A stretch of DNA of 64,000 nucleotides from Blastococcus xanthinilyticus (GCF_008124835.1 NZ_VNHW01000003.1:310001-374000); one strand, 5' to 3'. Positions 24,649 through 36,847 are shown, counted from the stretch's first letter. Numbers and translations are program-made. The notes: generated from the letters alone by a model not told the origin.

Positions 24649-25388
24649 GGCCGGTCCAGCAGCTCGGCCAGGTCGGTGACGACGACGTCGGCGCCGGACT
24701 CCCGCAGCCCGTCGGCATGGCCCACCCGGTCCACCCCGACGACGTGCGCGAAGCCGCCGGCCCGTCCGGCGGCGACCCCGGCCAGGGCGTCCTCGAACAC
24801 CACGGCCTCCTCCGGCGTCACCCCGAGCGCGCGGGCCCCGGCGAGGAAGGTGTCGGGCGCCGGCTTGCCCGCCAGCCCCTGCTCCCGCGCGACGACGCCG
24901 TCCACCCGGGTGTCGATCAGGTCGGCGAAGCCGCCGGCGGCCACCACCTGCTCGCCGTTCGCCGAGGCGGTCACGACCGCGGTGGCCAGGCCGGCCTCCT
25001 TCACCGCCCGCAGGTAGCGGACCGAGCCCTCGTACACCTCGACGCCGTGCTCCTCGAGCTCCTGCTGCACCAGCTCGTTCTTGCGGGTGGCCACCCCCTG
25101 CACGGTGTCCGCGTCCGGGGCGTCGCCCAGCTCGCCCTCCGGCAGGTCGATGCCGCGGCTGGCCAGGAAGTCGCGGACGCCGTCGGCGCGCGGCTTCCCG
25201 TCCACGTGCCGGTTGTAGTCCTCCTGCGTGAACTCCGCGGCGCCGGGATCGCGGGAGCGCAGGAAGTCGTCGAACGTGCGCTTCCAGGCCGCCATGTGGA
25301 CCGTCGCCGTCCGGGTGAGGACGCCGTCGAGGTCGAACAGGCAGGCCCGGACGCCGTCCGGGAGGCCGAGGGATCGCGGAGAGGACAC
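24645..25388 (-). CDS. pgmB: Beta-phosphoglucomutase family HAD phosphatase
   Basis: Interconverts beta-glucose-1-phosphate and glucose-6-phosphate. The 247-residue HAD protein has the nucleophile Asp19 and acid/base Asp21 in FDLDGVLT, motif II Thr/Ser in VVTASANGE, motif III Lys in GKPAPDTF and the acidic motif IV VFEDALAG. The cap domain carries DGKPRADGVRDFLASRG, the beta-PGM pattern. The GTG start and the stop that overlaps the GH65 start show the two form one operon for disaccharide use. Confidence 0.88.
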   Translation of the reverse strand: MSSPRSLGLPDGVRACLFDLDGVLTRTATVHMAAWKRTFDDFLRSRDPGAAEFTQEDYNRHVDGKPRADGVRDFLASRGIDLPEGELGDAPDADTVQGVATRKNELVQQELEEHGVEVYEGSVRYLRAVKEAGLATAVVTASANGEQVVAAGGFADLIDTRVDGVVAREQGLAGKPAPDTFLAGARALGVTPEEAVVFEDALAGVAAGRAGGFAHVVGVDRVGHADGLRESGADVVVTDLAELLDRP

Positions 25389-25591
25389 GCCGAGACGCTA
25401 CCGGCGCCCGGCGCCGCGCACGTGTCGGGACGGCGGCGGTCCGGTATCGGGCGGCGGGATCGGCACCGGGCGGCCGACGCGCGTGCCGGGGCCCGGCTGC
25501 CTAGGGTCCGACGGGGACGGCGCGCATCCGACCTGCCCGTTCCACCGCTACCCCGACATCCACCCCTGTCCCCACCGACGAGAGGACCACC

Positions 25592-26137
25592 ATGGCCGAC
25601 CGGCCCACCCCGCCCGACCCCTACGACTTCCTGCCGCAGGTCCCGGGCTTCAGCGTGACCAGCAGCGACGTGTCCGAGGGCCAGGCGCTGCCGATGCCGC
25701 ACGTCAGCGGCGTCATGGGCGCCGGCGGCGAGGACCGGTCGCCGCAGCTGTCGTGGTCGGGGTTCCCCGAGGGCACCCGCAGCTTCGCGGTCACCGTCTT
25801 CGACCCCGACGCGCCCACGGCCAGCGGCTTCTGGCACTGGGCGGTGGCCAACATCCCGGCCGCGGTGACCGAACTGCCCTCCGGCGCCGGGGACAAGGAC
25901 GCTCCCCGGCTGCCCGACGGCGCGATCCAGCTGCGCAACGACGGCGGCTTCGCCGGGTTCGTGGGGGCCGCTCCCCCGGCCGGGCACGGCCCGCACCGCT
26001 ACTTCGTCGTGGTGCACGCGGTGGACACCGACCGGCTCGACGTCGACGCGGACACGACCCCGGCGGTGCTCGGGTTCAACCTGTTCTTCCACACGCTGGC
26101 GCGCGCGACGCTGGTCGCGACGTACGAGCAGGAGTGA
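25592..26137 (+). CDS. YbhB/YbcL (PEBP) family protein
   Basis: A 181-residue phosphatidylethanolamine-binding-like protein. The conserved ligand-site segments are present: [34 protein letters not shown] in two stretches, and the [21 protein letters not shown] motif. Bacterial members have no settled role. GAGAGGACC precedes the ATG. It is divergent from pgmB, with a 203-base gap that shows no clear promoter element. Confidence 0.88.
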   Translation: MADRPTPPDPYDFLPQVPGFSVTSSDVSEGQALPMPHVSGVMGAGGEDRSPQLSWSGFPEGTRSFAVTVFDPDAPTASGFWHWAVANIPAAVTELPSGAGDKDAPRLPDGAIQLRNDGGFAGFVGAAPPAGHGPHRYFVVVHAVDTDRLDVDADTTPAVLGFNLFFHTLARATLVATYEQE

Positions 26138-26247
26138 GGACCGCCGCTGCGCAGGCAACCGACTGCGCAGCGGCACGGCCCACCCGCCGGCGGGCGCCGG
26201 ACGCCCTCTCGCGCGTGCGGAACCGGCCGGCGGGGCAGAACTGAGGC

Positions 26248-27159
26248 GTGCACCATCCAGTAGCCCCCCGCCGAGCCGGCCCCGCGCGGGTCGCCGGGAT
26301 CGCGGTGCCGCTGGCCGGGCTGCTCGTGCTGCTGCTGGCGGGCGCGGGACCGGCCGGCGCCGGCGGCGCGCCGCCGGAGCACACGATCACCTCCGCCGTG
26401 CGGGCCTTCGGGGAAGAGGGTTCGCTGGCGGTGGCGGTCGCCCGCCAGCGCGTCCGCGCCACCGAGGGCAGCATCCGGGCGATCGAGGCGAGCACGGCGC
26501 GGCGCGCCGCCTACGGCTCCGACAACGGCCCGGCGGCCGCCCGGCCGCTCCCCACCGCGTCGCTGGTGAAGCTCTTCATGGCCGAGGACATCCTCACCCG
26601 GGCGCGCGCGGGCTCGGTGGTGCTCTCGGCCGGGGAGCGCGACCTGCTCCGCGACATGATCCGCCGCTCCGACGATCCGGCGGCCTCCGCGCTCTGGGTG
26701 CGGTTCGACGGCACCCGGATGGTGCGCGCCGTGGCCGACCGCTACGACCTCTCCGGCACCGGCCCCCCGCCCGCCGAGATCCCCGGCCAGTGGGGGCAGG
26801 CGATCACCACGGCGCGGGACGTCGCGCGCTTCCTGGCGCTGCTGCCCGTCGTCGCCCACCCGGACGACGCGGAGACGCTCCTGCGCTGGATGCGGGAGGC
26901 GACCCCCGCCGCCGCCGACGGCTTCGACCAGCGGTTCGGGCTCTTCGGCACGCTCCCCGGCGAACCGGCGGTCAAGCAGGGCTGGATGTGCTGCGTGGAC
27001 GGTCAGCGGCACCTGCACTCGGTGGCGGTGCTCGGCACCCGGGTGGTCGTCCTGCTCAGCGAGGTCCCGCGGTCGGTCGGCTACGGGACCGCGCGGGCCG
27101 CGCTCACCGCGGCCGGGGCCGCGGTGGCGGCCGGCACCGGCTCCCCGGGTGGGAGGTGA
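26248..27159 (+). CDS. Secreted class A beta-lactamase-like serine hydrolase
   Basis: A 303-residue exported protein with a signal peptide (hydrophobic residues 16-33, then AGAGGAPPEH). The penicillin-recognising fold is marked by SxxK (Ser105-LVK108), an SDD motif (141-143) in place of SDN, and KQG (243-245) in place of KTG. The Glu of the class A omega loop is not evident, so it may be a cell-wall-related hydrolase, not a resistance enzyme. Two adjacent Cys (WMCC) follow the KQG. GTG start without a strong ribosome site. Confidence 0.78.
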   Translation: MHHPVAPRRAGPARVAGIAVPLAGLLVLLLAGAGPAGAGGAPPEHTITSAVRAFGEEGSLAVAVARQRVRATEGSIRAIEASTARRAAYGSDNGPAAARPLPTASLVKLFMAEDILTRARAGSVVLSAGERDLLRDMIRRSDDPAASALWVRFDGTRMVRAVADRYDLSGTGPPPAEIPGQWGQAITTARDVARFLALLPVVAHPDDAETLLRWMREATPAAADGFDQRFGLFGTLPGEPAVKQGWMCCVDGQRHLHSVAVLGTRVVVLLSEVPRSVGYGTARAALTAAGAAVAAGTGSPGGR

Positions 27160-27172
27160 GCCGGCGCGCCGG

Positions 27173-27985
27173 TCACTCCCCCGCCCGCAGCTCCGCCACC
27201 CCGGTGGTGGCCAGCCGGGCGAAGCCGATGCGCTCGTAGACCCGCGCGACGTCGTCGTCGCCGGCGGCGAGGAACACCAGGTCGGCGGTCTCCCGGGCGT
27301 GCGCGACCAGCGCGGAGACGACCCCGGCGCCCAGCCCCCGGCCGCGCAGCCGCGGCAGCGTGGCCACCCCGACGATCTCGCTGACCTCCGTGCCGTCGAT
27401 GTCGACCGGCTGGTGCGAGCCCACGGCGACCGGCGACCCGTTCTCCTTGGCGACCACCATGACCGTGCGGCCCCCGGCGATCCGCTCCCGCAGCACGGCG
27501 GTGCGCGCGACGGCCTCCGGAGAGGTGTCGACGGGGATCTCGTGCACGTCCGCCACGCCGCCGGGGTGGGCGAACGCGACGACCGCCAGCTGCTGGTAGT
27601 AGGGCAGCTCGGGGTCGTCGGCGCCGACGAGGAACAGCCGCACCCCCGCCGGGAGCACCAGGTCGACGGCGTCGTCGGCCACGAGCAGCGGCAGCTCCTC
27701 CACCGCCATCCCGGCGGCCCGCGCCGCCGCGCCGACCTCCGGCGAGCACTCCGGCACCCACTCCAGGGCCGTGGGCAGGCCGGCGGCCTCCTGCAGGGCC
27801 AGCGCCGCGCGGACGTCGTCGGCGGTCACCGGGCCGGCGTCCCGGCGCGGCCGGGCGGGATAGGGCCAGGTCGGGTCGGCGAGGGGGACGTCGAGCGCCC
27901 CCGCGGTCTCGATGCGCGCATCCGGGAGGGGAGCGACGGCGAAGTACCGCTCGATGCACTCGAGCAGTCCCGGGCGGGAAGGCAC
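27173..27985 (-). CDS. GNAT family N-acetyltransferase
   Basis: A 270-residue protein with an N-terminal half of unclear fold and a C-terminal acetyltransferase domain. The CoA-binding stretch is [24 protein letters not shown], followed by [14 protein letters not shown]. It starts at a GTG and converges on the serine-hydrolase gene. The substrate is unknown. Confidence 0.83.
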   Translation of the reverse strand: MPSRPGLLECIERYFAVAPLPDARIETAGALDVPLADPTWPYPARPRRDAGPVTADDVRAALALQEAAGLPTALEWVPECSPEVGAAARAAGMAVEELPLLVADDAVDLVLPAGVRLFLVGADDPELPYYQQLAVVAFAHPGGVADVHEIPVDTSPEAVARTAVLRERIAGGRTVMVVAKENGSPVAVGSHQPVDIDGTEVSEIVGVATLPRLRGRGLGAGVVSALVAHARETADLVFLAAGDDDVARVYERIGFARLATTGVAELRAGE

Positions 27986-28098
27986 GCCCCGACCCTAGAC
28001 GGCGGCGGTCCCCACCGCGTGCTCCGCTGCGCCGTCGGCGGCCCCGCCCACACCCGCGGGTGACCCGCGCGCAGGTCGCCGCACGGCCAGACGGCACC

Positions 28099-29061
28099 AT
28101 GGGCCGGGTGACGGCTGGAACTCGTGGCTCCATCTCGCCCTACGCGGTGTTCGACCGCGACTCGTGGCGGGCCCTGGCGGCCGGCACCAGCCTCCCGCTG
28201 GACGCCGCCGAGCTCGACACCCTGGCCTCCCTCGGGGACCGGATCGACCTCGACGAGGTGGCGACGGTCTACCTGCCGCTCGCCCGGCTGCTGAGCCTGC
28301 ACGTCACGGCCAGCCGCCGGCTGTGGGCGGCGCAGAGCGACTTCCTCGGCGACGCCACCGCCAAGGTGCCGTTCGTCATCGCCGTCGCCGGCAGCGTCGC
28401 CGTCGGGAAGAGCACCACCGCCCGCCTGCTCCAGACCCTGCTGGCCGCGACCCCGGGCGCCCACCGGGTCGACCTGGTCACCACCGACGGCTTCCTCCTG
28501 CCCAACGCGGTCCTGGACGAGCGCGGGCTGCTGGGGCGCAAGGGCTTTCCGGAGAGCTACGACCGCCGGGCGCTGCTGCGCTTCCTGGCTGACGTGAAGT
28601 CCGGCCGCGAGGAGGTCTTCGCGCCGGTCTACGACCACCAGTCCTACGACATCGTGCCGGGACAGGTGCAGGCCGTCGACCGGCCGGACATCCTGGTCCT
28701 CGAGGGGCTCAACGTCCTGCAGGCCGGGCGGCGCACCGACGGCTCGGCCCCGGAGATCTTCCTGTCGGACTTCTTCGACTTCTCGGTCTACGTCGACGCC
28801 GCCGAGGCCGACATCCAGCGCTGGTACGTCGAGCGCTTCCTCGCGCTGCGCCGCACGGCCTTCCAGGACAGCACCGCCTACTTCCACCGCTTCGCCGGTC
28901 TCAGCGACGAGCAGGCCCGGGAGACGGCCCTGGACATCTGGTCGGCGGTGAACGGGCCGAACCTGCGCGACAACATCGCCCCCACCCGGTCGCGGGCGCG
29001 CCTGGTGCTGCAGAAGTCCGCCGACCACTCCGTGCGCCGGGTGCTGCTGCGCAAGCTGTGA
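28099..29061 (+). CDS. coaA: Type I pantothenate kinase
   Basis: Catalyses the first committed step of coenzyme A synthesis. The 320-residue protein has the P-loop GSVAVGKST (98-106), [24 protein letters not shown] and the pantothenate-site segment YDIVPGQ, and ends with [21 protein letters not shown]. The frame is open from 28060, but the ATG at 28099 gives the usual N-terminus leading into [18 protein letters not shown] at 28108 is an alternative start. Confidence 0.95.
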   Translation: MGRVTAGTRGSISPYAVFDRDSWRALAAGTSLPLDAAELDTLASLGDRIDLDEVATVYLPLARLLSLHVTASRRLWAAQSDFLGDATAKVPFVIAVAGSVAVGKSTTARLLQTLLAATPGAHRVDLVTTDGFLLPNAVLDERGLLGRKGFPESYDRRALLRFLADVKSGREEVFAPVYDHQSYDIVPGQVQAVDRPDILVLEGLNVLQAGRRTDGSAPEIFLSDFFDFSVYVDAAEADIQRWYVERFLALRRTAFQDSTAYFHRFAGLSDEQARETALDIWSAVNGPNLRDNIAPTRSRARLVLQKSADHSVRRVLLRKL

Positions 29062-29252
29062 ACCGGCGCGGCGCGCCGGCGGGCGCCCGCCGCGGGCCGG
29101 TCATGGCAGGAACTGCCGACCCGGACGGGTGACTCGGTGACCCGGATCACGTGACCTCGACCCCCGGTCGTGCCGACACTGGAAGAGTCCGGTAATCGGG
29201 CGAGTACCACCAGTGACTGCCGGCTTCTCCCCGGCGGAACGGATGTCCTGCC

Positions 29253-29456
29253 ATGTGCACCCACCGCACCCCCTGTCCCGACCCCGCCAGCGACGCGCGC
29301 GACCTCGCCGCCGTGGTACGTAGCCGACCCGAGCAGGGCTGGCGCCTGCTCTGCAACGGTGTGGTCCTGTTCGACGACGACGGCGGGCTGCTGCCCGACG
29401 GCCGGGCTTTCGCCGACCACCACGTGTGGCTGGCCCCCGAGCTCGCCAGGGCCTAG
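29253..29456 (+). CDS. DUF5999 family protein
   Basis: A 67-residue protein matching the actinobacterial DUF5999 pattern: MCTHRTPCPDP at the start, then RPEQGWRLLCNGVVLFDDDGGLLPDG. It is conserved in Streptomyces and relatives, with unknown function; the Cys/His at the N-terminus may bind a metal. The upstream 190 bases hold an 8-bp palindrome TCACGTGA (29147-29154). Its TAG stop overlaps the stop of the convergent DinB gene within a shared CTAG. Confidence 0.85.
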   Translation: MCTHRTPCPDPASDARDLAAVVRSRPEQGWRLLCNGVVLFDDDGGLLPDGRAFADHHVWLAPELARA

Positions 29457-30070
29457 CCCCGCGGCTGCTCGCCGGGCTCCGGGTGCTCCGGCCCCGCCGC
29501 CTGGCGAGCCACCTGCTCCAGCCGGTCGCGGTACTCCCGCCACCACCGGTCGTCCTGCTCCGGCAGGTTGTCGCCCACCGAGTCGAAGCCCACCGAGCCG
29601 TCGATCAGCTCGCGGACGATGTCGGCGTGCCCGGCGTGCCGGTGGGTCTCGGCGATCACGTGCACGATCACGCGGTTCAGCGTCACGTCGGCGCCGCCGT
29701 CCCCCCACCACGGCACCCGACCGGCGGCGTCGAGCGCGAGCGCCGCGATCGTCGCGTCGGACCGGGCCCAGGCCGCGCGGTACCCGGCCACGAGGTCCGC
29801 CCGGCGCTCCGCCGACGTGGCCCACATGTCCGAGTTCGGCCCGGCGTCCTCGTCGAACCACGCCTCGATGCCGGGGGCCGGGCGGCCGAAGACGGGGCCG
29901 AAGTACCCCAGCTCGACGAAGGTCAGGTGCTTGACCAGGCCGAGCAGGTTCGTGCCGGTCGGGGTGAGCGGCCGGCGGACGTCGTACTCCGACAGCCCGT
30001 CCATCTTCCACAGCAGCGTGTCGCGGCCCTGCTGCAGATAGCTCCGCAGGGAGGTCCGGGCGTCGGTCAT
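29453..30070 (-). CDS. DinB/DUF664 family protein (mycothiol transferase type)
   Basis: A 205-residue four-helix-bundle protein of the DinB superfamily. The three metal-binding His are visible in LVKHLTFVE (about residue 48) and HVIAETHRHAGHADIVREL (about 135-150). Actinobacterial DUF664 proteins include mycothiol-dependent S-transferases, so a role in thiol conjugation of electrophiles is plausible. ATG at 30070 is chosen because the 16 upstream codons are not conserved-looking. Confidence 0.87.
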   Translation of the reverse strand: MTDARTSLRSYLQQGRDTLLWKMDGLSEYDVRRPLTPTGTNLLGLVKHLTFVELGYFGPVFGRPAPGIEAWFDEDAGPNSDMWATSAERRADLVAGYRAAWARSDATIAALALDAAGRVPWWGDGGADVTLNRVIVHVIAETHRHAGHADIVRELIDGSVGFDSVGDNLPEQDDRWWREYRDRLEQVARQAAGPEHPEPGEQPRG

Positions 30071-30109
30071 GCCGGCACCCTGCCACGGGGCGCCGACGTT
30101 CCGGGCCCC

Positions 30110-30134
30110 GTCGATCACGCGCGGGCGCCGTCGA

Positions 30135-30149
<15 letters not shown>
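30110..30149. repeat. 20-bp tandem duplication at the gcvP 3' end
   Basis: Two adjacent 20-base copies (30110-30129 and 30130-30149) differ at one base. The second copy contains the last codons and stop of gcvP, so the duplication lies across the gene end. Confidence 0.85.
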
Positions 30150-33197
<3,048 letters not shown>

Positions 33198-33223
33198 TGC
33201 TGCGACGCTACCAGCGACCCGTT

Positions 33224-33360
33224 CCGACGAGCGGGAGACCGGAGGCCGCCCCGACGAGCGGGGGCCCGGAGGCTGCCCCGAGGAGGGGCGGGACGCAGGA
33301 CGAAGACGCTGGGACGCACGCCGCCCCGCGAGGCCGGCCCGACGAGCGGGGGCCCGGAGG
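33224..33360 (+). repeat. Three 22-bp repeats upstream of gcvP
   Basis: CCGACGAGCGGGGGCCCGGAGG is found exactly at 33251-33272 and 33339-33360, and with three changes at 33224-33245. The two exact copies are each followed by a CCCCGAGGAG-like tail. They fill the 246-base gap between gcvP and the MerR gene and carry self-complementary GGGCCC cores. They could be structured leader elements of gcvP or a genome-specific repeat family; no glycine-riboswitch architecture is recognised. Confidence 0.7.
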
Positions 33361-33443
33361 GTCCCCCGAGGAGAGGACGGAGAAGAGCTCCACGCAGAGG
33401 GGGAACGGCACGTGGCCGCGGTGGTCGTCCGGAGGACGACAGA

Positions 33444-34013
33444 TCACATAGCGCGGCGGCGCCGGCGCATGGACAGCTCGTCGTCGGAGGGGACGACCTG
33501 CCCGCCGTCGATCCGCTCGGCGGGGAGCTCGGCGAGCTCGCCGGAGAGCTCCCGCAGCGCACCGGAGACGGCGATGCCGAAGACCCCCTGGCCACCGGCG
33601 AGCAGGTCGACGACCTCCTCCGCGGAGGTGCACTCGTAGACGGTGGCGCCGTCGGAGAAGAGCGTGACGTTGGCCAGCTCCTTGACCCCGCGCTGGCGCA
33701 GGTGGTCGACGGCCTTGCGGATGTTCTGCAGCGAGACGCCGGTGTCCAGCAGCCGCTTGACGACCTTGAGGACGAGGATGTCGCGGAAGGAGTACAGCCG
33801 CTGCGTGCCCGATCCGGTCGCGCTGCGCACCGACGGGGCGACCAGGCCGGTGCGAGCCCAGTAGTCCAGCTGGCGGTAGGTGATGCCGGCAGCGGCGCAG
33901 GCGGTCGGGCCCCGGTAGCCGACGAGGTCGGTGTCGACCTCGTCGTACTGCGGTGCCCCGACGGCGGCGTCGCTGAACAGCTGACCTTGCGAGCCGTTGC
34001 CCTGGTCGCTCAC
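33444..34013 (-). CDS. MerR family regulator (Rv1830-like)
   Basis: A 189-residue regulator. The MerR helix-turn-helix is YRGPTACAAAGITYRQLDYWARTGLVAPS (about residues 32-60), with the wing SGTQRLYSFRDILVLKVVKRLLD and a coiled segment LQNIRKAVDHLRQRG. The C-terminal part (LFSDGATVYECTSAEEVVDLL...GVFGIAVSGALREL) matches the mycobacterial Rv1830 layout, not a metal-sensing MerR. The GTG at 34013 has GAGGAGGAC eight bases upstream. A dyad lies about 60-75 bases upstream. Confidence 0.87.
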   Translation of the reverse strand: MSDQGNGSQGQLFSDAAVGAPQYDEVDTDLVGYRGPTACAAAGITYRQLDYWARTGLVAPSVRSATGSGTQRLYSFRDILVLKVVKRLLDTGVSLQNIRKAVDHLRQRGVKELANVTLFSDGATVYECTSAEEVVDLLAGGQGVFGIAVSGALRELSGELAELPAERIDGGQVVPSDDELSMRRRRRAM

Positions 34014-34072
34014 GTCCAGCGTCCTCCTCAGTCCCACCACGCCTGCGGCAGGTCGACGGTTCGGCACCTTGA

Positions 34073-34089
34073 GTGACCTCAGGTGTCAC
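34073..34089 (-). promoter_or_regulatory. Dyad upstream of the MerR gene
   Basis: GTGAC (34073-34077) and GTCAC (34085-34089) form an inverted repeat around CTCAGGT; an offset CCT-G-AGG core is nested inside (minus-strand reading). It is AT-richer than its surroundings and may be an operator for the MerR protein downstream or for FtsR. The rest of the 34014-34242 gap shows no gene. Confidence 0.4.
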
Positions 34090-34242
34090 ACCGTTGTTGT
34101 TCGCCGACGGTAAGCCGGGCACCGGGGCCGGTCAACTGAGCGGGGCGGCGTGTCGCCACACCCGCCCCATTTCGGGTGATGTGCGGCCGCGGCCTGCCGA
34201 TAGGTACCTGATGGCCCCCGGTCGCCGGCGCCGGGCCACCGG

Positions 34243-34731
34243 CTAGGCGGAGCCGCCGGATCCCGAGCCGGCGCCGAAGTCCTCCGGGGAGATCTGGTCG
34301 AGGAACTCGCGGAACTTCTCCACCTCGTCCTCCTGCTCGTCCGGGATCTCGATGCCGACCTCGTCGAGCAGGTCGTCGGCGCCGAAGATCGGCGCCCCGG
34401 TGCGTACCGCCAGGGCCACGGCGTCCGAGGGGCGGGCGCTGACCACCCGCTCGTCGCCGAACACCAGCTCGGCGATGTAGATACCGTCGCGCATCTCGGT
34501 GATGTTGACCGCCTCGAGCTCGGCACCCAGCGTCCGCACCACCTCGCGCAGCAGGTCGTGGGTCATCGGGCGGGCCGGGCGCACGCCCTGCTGCTCGAAG
34601 GCGATCGCCGCCGCCTCGACGGCCCCGATCCAGATGGGCAGGTACCGCTCCCCCTGCGTCTCCTTCAGCAGCAGGATCGGCTGGTTGCCGGGCAGTTCGA
34701 CGCGGACGCCGACGACTCGAAGCTCCTGCAC
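34243..34731 (-). CDS. Bifunctional nuclease (BFN, DUF151) family protein, Rv1829-like
   Basis: A 162-residue cytoplasmic protein. The BFN/DUF151 fold shows as LPIWIGAVEAAAIAFEQQG, PRPMTHDLLREVV-like (ARPMTHDLLREVV), GIYIAELVF and RPSDAVALAVRTGAPIFG, followed by an acidic tail ending in Gly/Ser. In plants BFN has DNase/RNase activity; the bacterial role is unclear. Its position between two MerR genes is the same as Rv1829. GTG start. Confidence 0.92.
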   Translation of the reverse strand: MQELRVVGVRVELPGNQPILLLKETQGERYLPIWIGAVEAAAIAFEQQGVRPARPMTHDLLREVVRTLGAELEAVNITEMRDGIYIAELVFGDERVVSARPSDAVALAVRTGAPIFGADDLLDEVGIEIPDEQEDEVEKFREFLDQISPEDFGAGSGSGGSA

Positions 34732-34850
34732 GGTGCGGCTCCCTCGGCTGCGGCCCGGACTCGGGCGGGACGAACTGGTGTGACGGCGCCGGCGACTCGT
34801 CGGTACGCCGGTCGGACCCGGACTGCGACGGGTCCACGGTACGCCCGCGG

Positions 34851-35585
34851 TCAGGGCCGCAGGAGGTCGCGCAGCCGCGTCTCGAGCAGCGCCGTGTGCA
34901 GCTGCGCGGACAGCGCGGCGAGTTCCCGCAGCTTCTCGGTGGCCCGGGTGCGCGCCTCCTCCGAACGCGCCCGGAGCACCGGAGCGACCAGCTGCTCGAC
35001 CAGCCCGGCCTCCCGCTCGACCGCGCTGCGGTAGACCCGCAGGTGGCGCGGCTCGACGCCGTGCCGGGCGAGGCCCGCGGCCGCCCGGGCGATCGGCAGG
35101 TCCGCGACGGGGTGCCGGCCCGCCGCGTCGGTGGACAGCAGGCCGAACTGCACGCAGTCGGCCAGCTGCTCCGGCTCCAGACCGGCGGCCCGGGCGAACT
35201 GCTCCGCGGTCAGCGGGGCCGCCGCGTCCTCGTCGGTCGACGCCGGGGGCAGCGGCGCCGACCCACCGGTGGATCCGGGCAGCGGCTCGCCGCGGTCGAG
35301 CGCGTCCAGGTGGTCCTTGATGACGCGCAGCGGCAGGTAGTGGTCCCGCTGGGCGGTCAGCACGTACCGCAGCCGGCTGACGTCGGCCCGGGAGAACTTC
35401 CGGTAGCCCGACGGCGTCCGCTGCGGGTGGACCAGGTCCTCGGACTCGAGGTACCGGATCTTGCTGATCGTCACGTCGGGGAAGTCGTCGCGCAGCACAG
35501 CCAGCACCTCGCCGATGGTCAGGCGTGGTGCGTGCTGGTCGCCGGCGTCCCCGAGCGCGCGCTCACGCTCGGGCACGGCGGTCAC
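34851..35585 (-). CDS. ftsR: MerR-type regulator FtsR
   Basis: A 244-residue regulator homologous by layout to Rv1828 and C. glutamicum FtsR, an activator of ftsZ and other division genes. The N-terminal DNA-binding domain (LTIGEVLAVLRDDFPDVTISKIRYLESEDLV, then RTPSGYRKFSRADVSRLRYVL) is the atypical actinobacterial MerR type. After an Asp/Ala-rich linker, the C-terminal dimer domain spans about residues 120-240. It lies next to garA as in other actinobacteria. GTG start with GAGAGAGGGGC upstream. Confidence 0.87.
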   Translation of the reverse strand: MTAVPERERALGDAGDQHAPRLTIGEVLAVLRDDFPDVTISKIRYLESEDLVHPQRTPSGYRKFSRADVSRLRYVLTAQRDHYLPLRVIKDHLDALDRGEPLPGSTGGSAPLPPASTDEDAAAPLTAEQFARAAGLEPEQLADCVQFGLLSTDAAGRHPVADLPIARAAAGLARHGVEPRHLRVYRSAVEREAGLVEQLVAPVLRARSEEARTRATEKLRELAALSAQLHTALLETRLRDLLRP

Positions 35586-35661
35586 GCCCCTCTCTCGCCG
35601 GGATCCCGTCGTGGGTCCCCGGGCCGCGGTCCGCTCCTGCCGAGCAGTGCCGGACGGTGCA

Positions 35662-36177
35662 CTAGCGAGCGGCCGGCTCGCCCGTGCGCGGCCCGGTCAG
35701 GTAGACCAGCCGGAACTTGCCGATCTGCACCTCGTCGCCACCGGCCAGGGTGGCGACGTCGACGGGCTCGCGGTTGACGTACGTGCCGTTGAGGCTGCCG
35801 ACGTCGTGCACGGAGAAGCCGCCGCCCTCGCGGTGGAACTCCACGTGCCGCCGACTGACGGTGACGTCGTCGAGGAAGATGTCGCTGTCGGGGTGCCGGC
35901 CGGCCGTCGTGACGTCCTGGTCGAGCAGGAACCGGCTGCCGGCGTTGGGCCCGCGCTTGACCACCAGCAGGGCCGACCCGGCCGGCAGGGACTCGACCGC
36001 ACCGGCGTGCGCGTCGGCGCTCTCGGTGACCTCCGGCTGGTCGCCGGAGTCCTCACCGCCGACCTTCGGGATCACGCTGGTCGCCTCGCCGATCCGCTCG
36101 GGGGCGAGCGCCGCACCGCACTGCGCGCAGAAGCGACTGCCCTCGGGGTTCTCGTGGCCACATCGAGTGCAGTGCAC
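35662..36177 (-). CDS. garA: FHA-domain signalling protein GarA (OdhI)
   Basis: Phosphorylation-controlled inhibitor of 2-oxoglutarate-consuming enzymes. The 171-residue protein starts with a zinc-ribbon (Cys3, Cys6, Cys17, Cys20: CTRCGHENPEGSRFCAQC), then an EATSV segment near Thr33, which corresponds to the kinase-target ETTS site of GarA. The FHA domain follows (about 75-160; GRHPDSDIFLDDVTVSRRH and GSLNGTYVN). The zinc ribbon is absent from the mycobacterial protein but common elsewhere. GGAGGAGAC precedes the GTG at 36177; the frame upstream is not protein-like. Confidence 0.9.
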   Translation of the reverse strand: MHCTRCGHENPEGSRFCAQCGAALAPERIGEATSVIPKVGGEDSGDQPEVTESADAHAGAVESLPAGSALLVVKRGPNAGSRFLLDQDVTTAGRHPDSDIFLDDVTVSRRHVEFHREGGGFSVHDVGSLNGTYVNREPVDVATLAGGDEVQIGKFRLVYLTGPRTGEPAAR

Positions 36178-36397
36178 GTTGCGTCTCCTCCGGTGCGAGG
36201 GGCCCGCCGCGGGGCCTCGAACGGGCCGCGGGCGGCCGGCGGACGGGAGGCCGGGTGGCCCTCCGTGGGTCGGCCTCCGCGGGAGGGCGGCGGACCGTGG
36301 GTCATGGAACCAGCCGGTCGGCCCGAGGGTCAACCGGAGGCGCGGAGCCGGGGCTGGCAGGTTCCCCTGCGGTCCCCCACCGTTCCCGGCACCAGCG

Positions 36398-36412
36398 CGA
36401 TCATAGTGATCG
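36398..36412 (-). promoter_or_regulatory. Putative garA promoter -10 within a dyad
   Basis: CGATCA-TAG-TGATCG is a perfect 6-bp-arm palindrome. On the minus strand it contains TATGAT (36405-36400), a good -10 for garA, about 220 bases upstream of the gene; no clear -35 is seen. This AT-rich island is the only promoter-like element in the 265-base gap between gcvH and garA. Confidence 0.4.
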
Positions 36413-36442
36413 GGGCGGGGAGCAGCCTCCCGGTGGCCCCGG

Positions 36443-36847
36443 CTACGAGCCGTCGACCAGCGCCTGGTAGGCGTCGGCGTCGAGCAGCTGACCGATCGGG
36501 TCGCCGCCCTCCCCGGGCACGGCGATGTCGGCCAGCCAGCCCGCGCCGTAGGGATCGGCGTTGATCGTCTCGGGCGTGTCGGCGAGGGCGTCGTTGACCG
36601 CGGCGACCACGCCGGTCACCGGCGCGTAGAAGTCCGACACCGACTTGGTGGACTCCACCTCGCCGATCGCCGTCCCCGGTGCGACCTCCGCGCCGACCTC
36701 GGGCAGCTGCACGAAGACGATGTCGCCCAGCGCGTCCTGCGCGTGGTCGGTGATGCCGATCCGGACGACGGTCGACGTGCCGTCGGTGCCCTGCACCATC
36801 GCCCACTCGTGCTGGTCGGTGTAGCGGCGGTCGTCGGGTGTTGCCAT
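36443..36847 (-). CDS. gcvH: Glycine cleavage system H protein
   Basis: Lipoyl carrier of the glycine cleavage system. 134 residues, with the barrel-sandwich fold signature YTDQHEWAMVQG at the N-terminus and the lipoylated Lys68 in GEVESTKSVSDFYAP. The ATG at 36847 is preferred over the frame opening at 36889. Lies between garA and the DUF881 gene, as Rv1826 does; its partner gcvP is 9.6 kb... nearer the other end of the same block (about 3.2 kb from its start codon). Confidence 0.96.
   Translation of the reverse strand: MATPDDRRYTDQHEWAMVQGTDGTSTVVRIGITDHAQDALGDIVFVQLPEVGAEVAPGTAIGEVESTKSVSDFYAPVTGVVAAVNDALADTPETINADPYGAGWLADIAVPGEGGDPIGQLLDADAYQALVDGS

Noticed and set aside
21445..25017. 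Very long open frames antisense to real genes (also 436-3510, 30069-34076, 52557-56267, 39789-42260)
   Set aside because: Their translations are repetitive Gly/Arg/Ala/Val or Pro/Arg/His strings without motifs, and each lies opposite or across clearly recognisable genes; extreme GC content suppresses stop codons.
26248..27159. A true class A beta-lactamase resistance gene
   Set aside because: SDD and KQG replace SDN and KTG, and the omega-loop Glu is not evident; a cell-wall-related serine hydrolase is safer.
33198..33443. Glycine riboswitch ahead of gcvP
   Set aside because: Only GC-rich direct repeats are seen; the paired aptamer core is not recognisable.
34068..34089. HspR-type HAIR operator (CTTGAGT) upstream of the MerR gene
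   Set aside because: The CTTGAGT half is present at 34068-34074, but the inverted ACTCAAG half is missing at the required spacing, and the MerR protein is not HspR-like.
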